A stretch of DNA of 64,000 bases from Homalodisca vitripennis (Eukaryota > Arthropoda > Insecta > Hemiptera > Cicadellidae): the NCBI RefSeq assembly GCF_021130785.1, contig NC_060215.1, positions 117,886,501 through 117,950,500 of the forward strand, written 5' to 3'. Of the stretch, positions 12,704 through 25,328 are shown piece by piece (within the stretch, counting starts at the first letter, position 1; each line of letters opens with the position of its first letter). The position numbers were made by a program, and so were the translations under genes. The notes beneath the pieces were generated by a model. The model was not told the DNA's origin and did no database searches. It saw only the letters and a program-made list of their open reading frames with translations.

Positions 12704-14944
12704 GTGAGTTACCTATGATTTATAATAATCAACAGAATTTGATGGAATTCTAACTAAAAGTTTATAAGGTTAAATGTTAAAATTCTTACTGTCTAATTTA
12801 TTTTGGAATTTTCATAATTTGCTAAATTTAGACAACATTACGTTTTTGTTATAGTAGGTTGTATGCCTAAGTTGTCTCGCTAACCTAACAATTTTGAATT
12901 AGAATTTCCGGAGCTGCACTTTATAATATGTCAGTGTAGAAATACTTTGGTTTTTGCATGGTGTGTAAATTTACTTTGCCTTGTTTGTGCCCTATTTAAG
13001 CTTTTTATCCCATTCCTAAGTTAATTATTCGATACAAGGATATAGGTTAGGAGTTGTAAATAGGTTATCTTGGTTAGTGATAGTGGCACAATTAGATAAG
13101 CCTATAGGTCCCACATACCATTCACTACCTTTTCTAGTTTGCAAATGTATATTTTGCATCCTATAAGCATTATAAACTTACATTTCTATCCTTAAAATTA
13201 TATTCTGAAGTGAACTTAGGTTATAAGCTACAGCAAGGTTTTCAAGCTAAATGAGAGGAATAGATATAATACAATAAGCCTACGAAGAGTACCGCAGAGA
13301 TAGGATAATTGTATTAAATGATGTAAAGTTCATTTAGAAGAACCTAGGAGTTTCTTGGATAAAGAACTTAACTCGAGACTCGCCCTAGACAATTTGCTTA
13401 GATGTTAGACTTAACTCAGTAACGCTAGTAATGTAAGTACAAAGAAGGGATATCTTTTGTTTAATATTTCATTTCTGTATTTATTTAAAGTCACAACATA
13501 ACCTCAGTTTACCAGAACACAATAACATACACCAGAGAAACTCGCAGACGACAGAAGTGCCGTTTAGAGTCAACGGCGTTAGAACAGAATATATCACAGG
13601 CTACCGATATCAACGTTTGTTTTTCTTTAACAGATGAATAATTGCTGTGCGACTCTTGTCAATATTTAATTTAATTTTGAACGTTAATTTTCAGTACGCG
13701 TATCTTTTCACTATTAAATAATAATTATTTACGTAGAATAGGAGCGCGAAATAAAGAACGAAAACCTGTGATGACATCGTTCCACTGAAGAGAGAACTTA
13801 ATTGAGTTCACTCATGAACAACAGTCTGATTTTCTTATGGCATTACAAATAATTTCGTTTTCTATCACCGTATACTAAGGACACTGATAAGGTACAGCGC
13901 TATACTCTTAACCCTAGAATAGATTCTCGCACGACTGTAACTGTTAGGGCAAACGGAATAAAAACGATTATACCTCCACCCACCCACCAAAACAAAAACA
14001 TCACAAGTCATTTTGATCACTTCATATAAAGTGAAAGGCACTTAAAGTATAAAATTTTGTAATCAGGCCTACATAAAATCGGCTACAGATCAAGATGTGA
14101 ACAGTATGTACCTGAGTTATAGGTTTATGGAATGACATTTTTTTATTTATAAACAATGGTATTTTGTTAAGAACAAATATTTAAAAGGGTGTGATTTTCA
14201 TCTTTTATTTCAAAATAAAATGTGCTTATGCCATAAACGAATTTTTAACGTAATAAAATGAAATAAAGTTTATTCCCAGACAGTACAATTTATAAAATTC
14301 CTGTTTCGATCAAAGAAAAGAACATGACAAATTATGGTCTGAAGGAAAACCCCCCATCAGTCTACTATTTATTTTAAAACCAGTTTTTATATAAATAAAA
14401 ATACACATTTATGTTTTTTTTTTTAATATTAACGATACAAAAATAATTATTAGTATTCCAATTAAAAAAGCACAGATATTATATTATCCAGTTTGTTCTG
14501 GACCGTATTCCACGCATGGCAATAAAAAATTTACTATCACCTTTAAAAATACAGCGTGCTTATAAAAAATCTGGCAACATTTTGGGAAATTGTTCTTTGT
14601 GTCAAGACGAATAAAAATGTAACATACGCATATGCCAGAAATGTTTATTTTACTGTCTGTCTGTGTGTATTTATTTACTTTATAATTTTATTTAAGAAAA
14701 CATTTAAAATAGAAAACTCAAATTTGGTAAAATTATCTTTTTGTAGTTTCATTTAGGAAATCAATTAGGCTTAAGCATTCACCTGTTGTAATACACGGTT
14801 CCGCATTGTTAAAATGTTAGATGCATAATTAACCATGCATTACAACTGTTAAAAGCGTATATCTACATTATTTACTGACCGATTTTTAAGACCTACGTGC
14901 CAAAATAAAAACAAAAAAATCACGTACAAACTAGACACAAAACT
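12704..14944. other. No gene recognised
   Basis: AT-rich DNA. A lone piggyBac-like motif TTAACCCTAGAAT at 13908 has no partner end that I could find. Confidence 0.5.
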
Positions 14945-14949
14945 AAGCA

Positions 14950-15397
14950 TTTCTGACTGATGTTCTGACTCGGAAATAGTTGATCGTACTTCAAGACAGT
15001 CTAACGTTATCATCTTCAACGTTCCCGAATGTACTAGCCCACTTCTACCAGAAAAGAAGGCGTATGACTTGGATAAGATTAATAAAATTCTAGTTTCAGT
15101 TAAGCTTACTTCTCAGAATTTTCACCTTCTTTCGCATCGGCAAAACCCTCTACTAAGTCATCCCGTCCTATCAAACTCATTCTGCAGAGTCCAGCAGAAG
15201 CAAGATTCTTCTTCAGGAACTTCTCATCTGATCTCCTGGATGGAGTACAACTCTCCGACGTTTCTATCTCTCACGACAGGACTCCTAGCGAACGTAAGAC
15301 TCTGGACAACCTACGTAAAACTTTGGACTCTCGCATTAAGAACGGCGAATCTGATCTCAACCATAAAATACGTCAATGGAAACTCCAAAAATTGTAA
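14950..15397 (+). pseudogene. ORF1 remnant of the 15-19 kb retrotransposon
   Basis: In two frames the stretch reads NVIIFNVPE, then KAYDLDKINKIL, then (shifted) RFFFRNFSSDLL, DVSISHDRTPSERKTL, and an end like NGESDLNHKIRQW. This pattern (an NVIIFNVPE block, then a DRTP..R..L block, then a GE.DL.IK.. block before the stop) is that of the nucleic-acid-binding ORF1 proteins of CR1-like elements. At least one frameshift is present. Confidence 0.65.
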
Positions 15398-15437
15398 ATA
15401 AGCCAAAAAACTAAATTCTTCCAACGGGTTAGCACAA

Positions 15438-16344
15438 CTGAATATTTATTATCAAAACATAAATGGAATTAGGACTAAACTAGCTGAAATTCGTCAATCA
15501 TTAACCACTTGCATACATGATATAATAGTCCTTACAGAAACAAACCTTCTACCTAGCATCGCAACCAGTGAACTCGGCCTATCCTGCTACCAAGTTTTTA
15601 GGAGCGACAGAGCGCTCGACACTACTAATAAGAAGAGTGGTGGTGGAGTGCTAATCGCCATATCTAACAACATCAAATGTGCTGAAGTCCCTGTTTGCAC
15701 CCCATCAGAGGCTATTTTTGTCTCTATCTGTCTCTCCTACGGCAAGAAAATTGCTCCTTGGTGGCGTCTATATTCCTCCGAATAAACCTACAGCATGTTA
15801 TTACTGATTTTTCCGACTCTCTCGAAGATATTGTCAACTTTAATGGGTTTTCAAGACATCTTGCTTTCTAGGAGACTTCAATCTGCCGAATGCTGACTGG
15901 ACCTCGATGTGCGCATCACGTGACGGCTCTTTTCAAGTTCTTCAAAATATGGCAACCTTGTTTGGCCTTACTCAAGTCAATAAGATTCCCAATTTCAGAG
16001 GTGTAATCCTTGACTTATGTTTCTCCTCTTCTCAAAACATAACAGTCTCTCATGACCCGGATCCGCTGCTTCCAGAAGATATTCACCATCCAGCACTGTC
16101 TATGACTATATCTGGACCATTTAATGTCCAAAAAAATGTAACTTATCAGGCCAACGTCAAGCTTTGTGACTATGCTAGCGTACTCCAGGACCTACAGGCT
16201 CTTGACCTTGCTGACTCTCGGTTGCTCGGGGAGATGTCAATGAAGCATTCAACGTATTTGTTAACACAGTCAAGAAGAGTTGTACTTCAATTCTCTCCGA
16301 GGACGAAGATGGATTGTCAGCCTTCCCTAAATGGTTTTTTCTAA
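15438..16344 (+). pseudogene. Endonuclease domain of the 15-19 kb retrotransposon
   Basis: It starts LNIYYQNINGIRTKLAEIR, then DIIVLTETNL (the glutamate motif), YQVFRSDR and GGGVLIAI, which are the diagnostic early blocks of the APE-like endonuclease that nicks target DNA. The frame breaks near 15780. Downstream parts are in another frame (GDFNLPNADW near 15880, then 15907-16344 with a long open stretch). The multiple breaks make it non-functional. Confidence 0.75.
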
Positions 16345-16540
16345 GGAGTTGATCCGCCTTACAATTTTGAAAAAATCTCTCCACAGACGCTACAAATCGA
16401 CCCTTTCCCAGCTTAGTTATAACCAATTCGCTGCAGTAAGAGCACAGTGCAAGTCATTGTCCAACACTTGTTTCAAACCGGTACATGAATACAGTTCAAA
16501 ACTTCAATAACTGATAACCCAAAATTCTTTCTGGAGCTAT

Positions 16541-18007
16541 ATGAAATCGTTAAATAATAACAATGCAACCCCCACTACCATGCGTTTTGACGACATCTCA
16601 TCAAGCTCTGAAAGAGATGTAGCGAACATGTTTGCTGACTTTTTTGCCTCAGTCTTCAATCCGGCCAATGACCCATTGCAGTCCAATCGAATCTCCAGCT
16701 CATCTATTCACCAATTTTCTACCTGCCGCATAAGTCCATCGGAGGTTTTGAAGACACTCAAGAATCTTGACACTAAAAAAGGTCCGGGCCCCGACTCAAA
16801 TCCCACCGACAGTAATTAAGCACTGTGCTGACGTCATCGCCCGTCCCTTAACCACACTCTTCAACAGATCACTATCAGAAGGAGTATTCCCGGATATCTT
16901 CAAAATTGGCCATGTGGTTCCCATACACAAGAAAGGCTCAGTAAATGATATAAAGAATTACAGGCCCATTACCATTTTACCAATACTAGCCAAAATCTTC
17001 GAGAAGATTGTTCTGAGCAGAATCATATTCATGATCAGCAGCAAAATTGACTATTAGTCAACATGGCTTTTATCTCAAATAGGCCCTACCTCCACCAATC
17101 TCGTTCTCTTTCAAAGCCATATCATCGAAGCATTTGAACGAAGGAAGCAGATTGACACCATAGAAATGGATTTCTCTAAAAGCCTTCGATAGAGTCGTGC
17201 CATGAAAATTTGTTAAATAAATTGGGGGCATCGGGATATTTTTCAGGACCCTTCCTCCAGTGGCTTAAAAGCTACCTACATAACCGGAAGCTGGTAGTGA
17301 AATATAAAACAACGTCCTTTCCAAGGAGTTCAAAGTAACAAGCGGTGTCCCACAAGGTTCCCATCTCGGGCCCATCCTATTCAATTTGTATATAAATGAT
17401 GTGGTTTCTTCCCTGACTTGCAAAACACTTGTTGTTTGCGGACGACCTGAAGCTGTACTCCGTTATATCTTCCGCCTTGGACGTGGCTCAACTTCAAGAT
17501 GACATTAACAGGGTCGATCGCTGGTGTAGTCTTAACAAAATGTCGCTGAATCTGAGCAAATGTGTTTGCATCTCATTTTATCGCATTTCAAAACCTATAC
17601 TGCATGATTACTCTGTCAGAGGTGTGCCACTATCCAGAACATCGGAGGTGAGGGATCTTGGAGTGTTCTTTACTTCTTCCCTAAGCTGGGAGCCCCATGT
17701 CCAACATATATGCAATAGCGCTCTTCAAGTCCTTGGCTTCCTCTTCCGAGCTTCTAAGTCATTTACTGATCTAAACGTTTCTCAAACTCTTGTACTGCTG
17801 CCTGGTGAGACCGCACTTAGAATACAACAGTGTTGTTTTGGTCTCCCTCACCAGCAGTATCTAGAAGACAACATAGAGAAGATCCAAAGACGTTTTCTGA
17901 GGTTGGTTGGTGTTAGACTAGGATTCCGATATCTGGATGTTCCTGTGCAAGAAGTCTCACGGCTCCTAAACCTACCCTCCATGGAATCAAGGCGTGTCAG
18001 TCAGTAA
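16541..18007 (+). pseudogene. Reverse transcriptase of the 15-19 kb retrotransposon, frameshifted
   Basis: Three consecutive frame segments. 16541-16819 is the region before RT, ending KKGPGPDSNPT. 16767-17057 carries the first RT blocks (VVPIHKKGSVNDIKNYRPI). After a decayed stretch with the GVPQGS-type block at about 17343, 17429-18007 begins LFADDLKLYS, the FADD catalytic box, and continues into the thumb and C-terminal region. The frame changes at each junction, so no full polymerase can be made. Confidence 0.85.
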
Positions 18008-18899
18008 GGACTTACTTTTTCTTATACAAGCTGGTCAGAGGAGAGTTGGACTGCCCTGATTTGCTGGAAAGAATAAACTTCAGGGTACCTTCTGGCACGA
18101 GGTCAAGGGCACTTTTTGCGAAAACCTCAACTAATACCTTATATGCAGCCAATAGCTCACTGTTTTCGAGTCCAGCGCCCTGGGCAACACACTTCCTGAT
18201 CACCTAGACTTCTTCCATACCCCTCCCTCGTCATTCAGATCAGCTGTTCGAAGCCTCCAATCGTGACACGTGACCACCTTTGGCTTGTGCAGTGATGTGC
18301 TCTTGAGTGGTGCCTTTAGAGGGCCACTACAACCAGTGCAAGTGGTTTTGTTATGCATGGCCTGATCGAGGTTGCTTCCGTATTAATTAACTTGTTACAT
18401 TTCATGCCTAGTATTGTTAGCAGGCTATTGTTACTGATTATTCTTTGTTGTTATCGCTAGTGTCATAGTTTATCTCTTGTTTGTGTCATTGTTATCGCTT
18501 TAACCACACATTATTCATTTTTGCATATTTTTATTAGCTTGTTGTTATTGCAGTTTTATTGTTGTGTTTATTGATTGTTGTTGCTTTCTGTTGCACCGTT
18601 GTTTGTTATTACTTCTAGCTTATTGTTACGTTTGACTAGTCGGCATTTATTAGTCGTTAAGTCAGCATCTTGTCTTAATCTTTGCCATTGTACTCTTCAC
18701 GTTGTTGTCTCCATTATTTAGAAAATATTTTTGTTATGTTTTTGCAATTGTACAATTTAATATTTCTTGTATATCTCTTGTACAACCGTCTCAACATTGT
18801 GCTACTTTGCTTACTATATATGGTATAATGTCCTGTATTTAACTATACTGATTGTAAATTGGCTAAGCCGTTGGAAGACAAAATAAATAAATAAATAAA

Positions 18900-21369
18900 T
18901 GTTTATATTAAATTTTTTGTTTGTCTGGAATCGAAGAAAACATTCTAAGCTATTGCAAAAGAGTCTCTCTTAATAAAATTGTGGAACTAATGTAATCAGT
19001 TATTACTCAGTGTAGTATGAAGGGCGGCAGTTTGATTGACTAAATTTAAATTGTTAGTAACATAGGATCAGTATCAAATGGTTGTTGGTGAAAACTAGAA
19101 TAGTAGTGTTCTAATTGACGTAGGAAGGATACCACGACGCTAGATTGCGCTGTAATCAAACTTGTTAATCTACTTTGCATGGATTTATCAATCTACGATT
19201 AGTCTCCACTATAGATTTTCTCATGTTTGATTGGTTTACGTTCGTTGGTTGGATCTGGTTGGTCCATGTAATTTGTTTTTTTTTTCTTTTCAATGCCATA
19301 TAACGTAACCTCAATCTACGTATAACAAATTGGCCGGCCGGTAGTGTTGTGTTGTATCGGGCATTTCGATTCTGGCAACCTGTTGGATTGGAGGGATCTA
19401 TAAGTTGAAAGGTAAAGTTTTCTTTATTATTAAATTCTCTGTATTCTGTTAGAATATTAATGCAGACTTTCAGCAAAACATGAATTCTCATTAAAAAATT
19501 GAATTCTTTAAGTTTCTTAAAACGTTTGATGTAAAATCTTAGCCGAGCTTAAAACATAATTCAAACTCAAACTGTTATGTAAGTGTTAGGCCGATGTTGT
19601 TTGAATCATCTGCATTCTTTGATATCCTGTGGTATATAGTCTTAAACAAGTAATTTCTATCACGCACACACACATACACATACAGATTAAATTACTAGCA
19701 ATTTAAAGTTGTTTATTTACTTTAAGTAATTTATTCATTAGACATTATTACATAACCTCTGAAGTGTAGGCAACCTATTTCCCATGATCAATTTTTATGA
19801 TATTTGTAAATTTTTACTATTCATTTCCAACAAAATACAATATTATGCATATCCTACTAATCTTCCTTTGGCCTGCTAAGATCTCCAAATTTAATATTAG
19901 GCCTGGTGCTACAGTAAAAGTTCAAAATTACCACACTATTTTCAGCACTTTGCAAGCCATTTTTGTTTTTAAAAAGGATAATATTTAATTTAGCCATGTT
20001 ATCTAAGACGATCAAATATACATTTTAACAAAAGTATGCTTTCATTTCCAGAATGAGTTTATAGGCACTAAAAACCATATATTGCACAAAACTTATTAGG
20101 CCTAATGTGTTTGAGTTAAGGTTGTATCTTATTTAGGTTGGGGACGTGGGGGAAAATCTGGGTTTCTGGATAGGGAAGGATAACAAATTAAGGAGGTGTA
20201 GATATAAGAGGAGGGGATAACAGGGCCTGTAAACATTATGTAAGAAAGTAGCAAGTAATTTGAGCGGGAGAATATGTCTAGCAACTGTTTGATGGTAATT
20301 TAAGGGGTTTTCTGTACTTTTTCCTGTTTTTTTTTTGTCATTTTGGCCACAGTTTCTAGCTCCTTGGTGAAGTTAATTCATTGTTTTTGTTATTTCAGTT
20401 GTTTCTCATAGGACAACTTCTTTGGCCATCTCAGTGTTGTATTTCATGATTAGTTAGATTTAGTTGTATAGTTGATGTAAAGAAACAGACTTTGTTCTTT
20501 CTTTTTTTTGTTTTTATACAAATTCAATAGGGCTGCAGTATACTAAGTGTACACTTGAATGACTGATATTCATGATTATTGAATTATTAATATTCATGAG
20601 TAAAGAATTCTCAATGTAACTACTTAAAACAAATTACATTATAGGTATTTAAAATTATAGTATAATAAGTAATAATGTTATGATGAATAAAAAAAATATC
20701 TGGGCTATGTCTATTTATAAAATATAAAAAGCGAAATTGTCATATTTACTTACTTTTTACTATTTTGAAGGATAAACGTGTGTTCAGTAAAATCTAAGAA
20801 TGACATAAAAAGCAAATCGAAATCGTATATAGACATCCATTGGTACAATTGGCTTAAGCAAGTCTAGAGCCAATGTATTGTGTTGTATAATATTGATAAA
20901 TGTCTACCTTTTAAGGGTTTAGATGGTGGCAATATGGCTTATTATATTGTTTATTAAATAAAAAAAAAACTACAAAATAAATTTTAACCTGCCATTACAG
21001 CTGCTATTGCAAATTACATAAACTATGAACATAATCTTTTAAAGGCGATGGTGGGCTGTCATTTCTGATCAAGTTTTAACCAGAAAAATGCAAAGAAATG
21101 TTACACCTAATCCTGATGTGCTTAATATACGTAATTTTTTTATTTTGTGCAAGAACACAACAAAAATTCTATCTAATCATGTACCATCTATTTTTGGGAC
21201 TAGTATAGCAAAACAAATTTGGTAAGCATGACTAAAACACCTGAGAAGGTAACGACTGTTGTGTAAAATGTTTCTAATTTTCGGTCCGTGGATTTTTATT
21301 GGCTTACTAATTACGTGGTTAATAGATATATTCAAATATATTAATACATCAAAGTACCTGTGGAGTTTT
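18900..21369. other. No gene recognised
   Basis: AT-rich DNA after the retroelement tail. A 108-codon minus-strand open frame (19165-19491) has no motif I recognise. A purine-rich patch lies at about 20130-20230. Confidence 0.45.
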
Positions 21370-22130
21370 ATCAAGTAAATGTTTCGAGTGAAGGCATTTT
21401 TCCTGACATGTTTTAGACATGTTAATAACTATCCTCTCTACCATATACCTAGATCCATATCAACTGTAAAGTTTTTGCTAAGATGTTTGAGTTACTTGTA
21501 ACCAAAAGAATATTTAAATACTTTAGTTTAAGTTAAGTATTTTCCAACCAACAATTTGGATTTAGTGTAAATCTACTGCATCTGCAGTTATGGGAACAGT
21601 TAAAACTCAACTCTCTATGTCTATGAAAATTAAAAAAAACCAGTTACTCTTGCTCTCTATGATTTAAATAAATACAGCTTTCCATTATGTAATCTTGTCA
21701 CAGAAACTTGATTATTATGTAATGTATTGGATGTACTCAGAGTTATAAATTCTTACCTCATGATTATACGTAACTGTACACAACTTTGAATTTGTCTAGT
21801 ACTACAAATTTCAAATCTATAAATCAATGCAGTAATTTTTTAAATTATTTTTCAGTATTGGCGTAACTATAAAAATCAAACACTATAGCCTATTATTTAG
21901 AAGTACTTCAGTAATAAACCTACTTTTGTAAAAATTAGACTATTCTTTAGATCAACTAAGTATACTATGTACAAAATTCAGAAATGACTCATTTAGATTT
22001 ATACTATTTAAAGCATGGCTAAGCATCTTTGTACTATCCATATTCTTAGAATTTACACTTATGTTTTAATAATACCAAACTTCTTTCTCTTTGCTGATAT
22101 ATATTTCAAATACCTTTATAGTATTATTTA
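21370..22130 (+). pseudogene. Highly decayed reverse transcriptase remnant
   Basis: Fragments in changing frames resemble Jockey/CR1 RT in order: EGIFPD-like text at 21390, AKMFELLVTKRI at about 21480, NQQFGF at about 21545, STASAVMGTVKTQL at about 21575, and LLLLSMI at about 21650. Stops and shifts are frequent. The right half is only weakly supported. It is an old, inactive fragment. Confidence 0.45.
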
Positions 22131-22171
22131 AAAAAAGGGACATACTGATCAAAGGAAAGTAATATACTCAA

Positions 22172-23189
22172 CACTTTGTACCCTGGGCCCTTAATACATG
22201 TTTCGGCGTGGCTCCCTGGGGGTTTTATGATACTTTTAAAAATTCTGTGTTATTACAGTAATTATGTTATGAACTCATACTATATATCTTTTTAAAGATA
22301 GAGATATATACTTTTTTTAAATGTATACAAATATAAAGTTTATTTTCAAAATAAAATTATTACATACTATTGAATGTTATGTAAAAAATACAAAAAAAGT
22401 TTTTGCTACATAACTTGTTAGTTCAGGTAGTTCGCCTTAGTGTGGTAATTTTTAAAGCACAATGGTCTGAATCAAATACAGGATCTCGCACATTTTCGTT
22501 TAGATCGTTCATAAAATCAATATTTGGTCCCAGGCGTGTATCAAAATCATCGTCACTTTCCGACTCGGAGTCAAACAAAAGATCGCGAATTGCATCACTT
22601 TTGATTTCATCACCCATATTATTTAAACTCGAAAATAATAAGTAAAGAATGTAAAAGAAAATGAACGAAAAGTCGAGAAGAAAGAACAAAGCGAGTGTAA
22701 ATACAAAACAAAACACACAGATAACCTCACATTGCCTTTACTTCATTCAGTAAGAAACTAAAGTTCTGATTATTTACAAACAGTGAAATTCACATTTATA
22801 ATACATTATAATAACATTTGCTTCAGTATTTGTCGGCAAGATTTGTAGAAAACGTAGTAAGACATCACTAAGACTCACAACGTAAAACACTAAAAAGCAA
22901 ACTGACAGTACCGACGATCAGCCGCGGCGCCTACGATCAGCTGTCTAGACTCGCTTGTTGTACGACGATAAATATACGTATTTCATTACTAAAACGTGAC
23001 CCAGGGATCTCAAAACCAACAAATACGAACTTAGACAACCAATGAACATAATCAAAATGTTTGAATCCAAAAATAAGATGACTGAGCTAAATAATGCAAT
23101 TAAATAACACGACCCGAGCTATACTCAGGCGCCTGTAGCAGGCGCTGCCGACGCGGCCCGACCTATACTCGGGCTCAGGGTACAAAGTG
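22172..23189 (-). mobile_element. piggyBac-like TTAA element, family 1, copy A
   Basis: A 1018-bp element. The left end begins CACTTTGTACCCTGGGCCC. The right end is its inverted match, ending CAGGGTACAAAGTG. The flanks are TCAA (22168-22171) and TTAA (23190-23193), one base away from a perfect TTAA duplication. A second copy lies inverted at 59525-60566. The right subterminal part is GC-rich with palindromic CCCGA..TATA..TCGGG units (about 23113 and 23158). The only coding potential is a 64-codon ORF, far too short for a transposase, so it is non-autonomous. Assignment to piggyBac rests on the TTAA target and end structure. Confidence 0.8.
22423..22617 (-). CDS. 64-codon acidic ORF inside TTAA element copy A
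   Basis: Starting at the ATG complementary to 22615-22617, the product opens MGDEIKSDAIRDLLFDSES and is strongly acidic (SESESDDDFD), with a basic end (TTLRRTT). The upstream in-frame extension to 22716 is hydrophobic and probably not translated. piggyBac transposases commonly begin with a short acidic segment, so this may be the leftover N terminus of a transposase whose body was deleted. The other copy keeps the same ORF with seven substitutions and no stop. Expression is unknown. Confidence 0.5.
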   Translation of the reverse strand: MGDEIKSDAIRDLLFDSESESDDDFDTRLGPNIDFMNDLNENVRDPVFDSDHCALKITTLRRTT

Positions 23190-23193
23190 TTAA

Positions 23194-24419
23194 GACATAG
23201 AAGATAGATATCTTTAAAAAAATTATCTTAAATCCACTGGCATTATATCACATGGCAATAAAACATTTGAGTTTGTTGGGAATTTTGGGATTGCTCTGGT
23301 TACCACGAAACTGATCTGTGATAGTTGCTATATGAGTTAAATTGACTTACATACATTAAATTTACGGTGTTGAAGACTCATAACACCAATGTAGACCAAA
23401 CGCTTACAAGTCAATGTCATAGATACCTAATCAAGCATGTTAATAAACAGTTAACAGCTCACCAATCTGCCTTCAGCTCTGTCAATAAGTAACACGACAT
23501 CGTAATACATACACAATACGTATGTACGATAAACCAATAGACAAAAAAAATACATAGTAGGCCTACTACTATCTTCACCAGTATGTACTGGTGTGTCTTG
23601 ATGTTTGGTAACCAGTACATACTGGCTGTACAAGGTATTGCACTTTTTGCTCACTCTTATTATCACTTAATCCTTCACTGTATCGTGCTCTGGCTTCGAG
23701 TCACTGGCATTTTAGTTAATAAGTTTAATCATGTATGAACGATTGAATAAAATATTTATTATTCCCAAGCAATACTAATACACGTTGTTACACTAAAATG
23801 TCTTACAATATTGAACATACATTAAGAACCTGAGTTTACATGGGCAGTGATAGCATTTTCATATGTGCGAGGTGCTGTATTTAGTAGTGTGTCCTGTTAG
23901 GGGAAGGAGATATTTTAATGTATTTTACTGTTTGAAAATAATGTAAAATAAAAGGGGTTTTAGATTTTATTTGTCCATGTAAGATTAATACACACAAGGT
24001 GAAACAGTTTTATTTGATGTGAAATGGAGTGATTATTATTTTACGTATATCTTTACTGTCTATAAGATTGTGTCATTTATATGGATATTGTCTTAACATC
24101 GTAAAGTTGTTGTTTAATTTAATATTATAAATTTATAAAATGTAATGAATATATTGATTGGAAGTGTAATGAATGATACATATATGTTTGATGCTTAACA
24201 ATTTAATGTAAATGTACATTATTGAACTTGAGTATTTGCATTTTTGTCCATTGATACCTAAGAGTCTATGGACCAGGACTGAATAGTAGGAGCTATTGGA
24301 ATGCGATTCAGAAAGCAGTTCCTCCCTGGCAAGCATAAGACGTAGCCAATATGATAGCCGCAGTTTATGCAACATTCAAAACTAAAAACTGCTGCTTCAA
24401 ACATATCACTCTCTATAGA
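23194..24419. other. No gene recognised; contains a palindrome pair
   Basis: Mostly AT-rich. CCAGTATGTACTGG at 23578-23591 and its exact reverse complement at 23612-23625 form an inverted pair. The minus-strand open frame 23451-23666 across them has no support. Confidence 0.5.
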
Positions 24420-24578
24420 AGTTGTTAATAGACAATAGACAAACTCCTTTATTAGCATATTCCTAGAGAACAGTAATAGTGTCAAAAATACAATATAGTT
24501 GCAATAAAATATAAAAATACAATAAAAATATTTAATTGTATAATACAAATATTTAAAATTAGAATCATTGTAGTGAAG

Positions 24579-25328
24579 TTAGTAGCTCAAATGTTCCAAG
24601 ACTCGGGTGCTTGTCCTGAATTCCTCCAGAGAATAAATTGGGCCAGCAAGCAGCCACTTATTTAGTTGTTTCTTCAGTAACCTTTGACCTTCTGCCTTAA
24701 TTGTGGATGGGAGAAGGTTAAACAGCTTGGCACCAGCGTAGGAAGGTTTTTTTGCAAATAGTTCCGTCCTATGCAATGGCAGGGTAAAATCCAGTCCATT
24801 TCATGTGTGGTATCTGTGAAATTGGTCATTTCTATTTAGATTTTGTAATGTACAGTGAAGGATTATTTCCAGGATGTACATTGAGGGGATTGTTAGTATT
24901 TGTAGATTTTTGAAAGCTTGTCTACATTTGTCTCTTGGTTGCAGACCTTCCATTGTTCTTAGCGCTTTCTTCTGTAGGACAAGGACTTTTTGAAGGCTGC
25001 TACTTGATGAACCACCCCAAAGCACAATGCCATAGCGTACATGACTTTCAAAGAGTGCATAATAAGCTGTTATGGTGGCTTTGGCAGTGCTGGTGGCCTT
25101 TAAGCGTATCAGTACGAAAATTGCAGTGCCTAATTTTGCACATACTGAGTCAAGATGGGCATTCCATGACAAACAGTTATCAATTATTAAGCCAAGCTGT
25201 TTTGTTGATTCATTTAATGTTAGACCAGGGGATTCTGCTACTGCATTCTTTTGTCGGCCTAAAACAATTTGTTTGGTTTTGCATTCATTAAGAACCAGGT
25301 CATTATTATCACAGTATTCCTTAGCCAT
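24579..25328 (-). pseudogene. C-terminal region of the minus-strand retrotransposon RT ORF
   Basis: Two open segments continue the RT protein after a frameshift: 24801-25328 (NDLVLNECKTKQIVLGR, then LGLIIDNCLSWNAHLDSVC, the thumb, and GIVLWGGSS) and 24579-24776 (FAKKPSYAGAKLFNLLPSTI), which ends the protein. The latter block is shared with the stub next to the ATIC exon at 53831. Confidence 0.8.

Larger units (their letters stand above)
14945..18899 (+). mobile_element. CR1/Jockey-group non-LTR retrotransposon, long but decayed
   Basis: About 4 kb of plus-strand non-LTR element with parts of both ORFs in the canonical order: ORF1 tail (about 14.95-15.40 kb), AP-type endonuclease (15.43-16.1 kb), reverse transcriptase (about 16.5-18.0 kb), an untranslated 3' region, and a terminal (AAAT)n tail at 18880-18899 after CCGTTGGAAGACAAAATAAA. 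Several frameshifts and stops interrupt it. No target-site duplication was identified. The 5' limit is approximate. Confidence 0.85.

Noticed and set aside
13908..13920. TTAACCCTAGAAT as a possible piggyBac end
   Set aside because: No matching inverted end was found downstream, and it may be chance.
19165..19491. 108-codon minus-strand frame
   Set aside because: Composition looks random for AT-rich DNA, and no motif or neighbour supports a gene.
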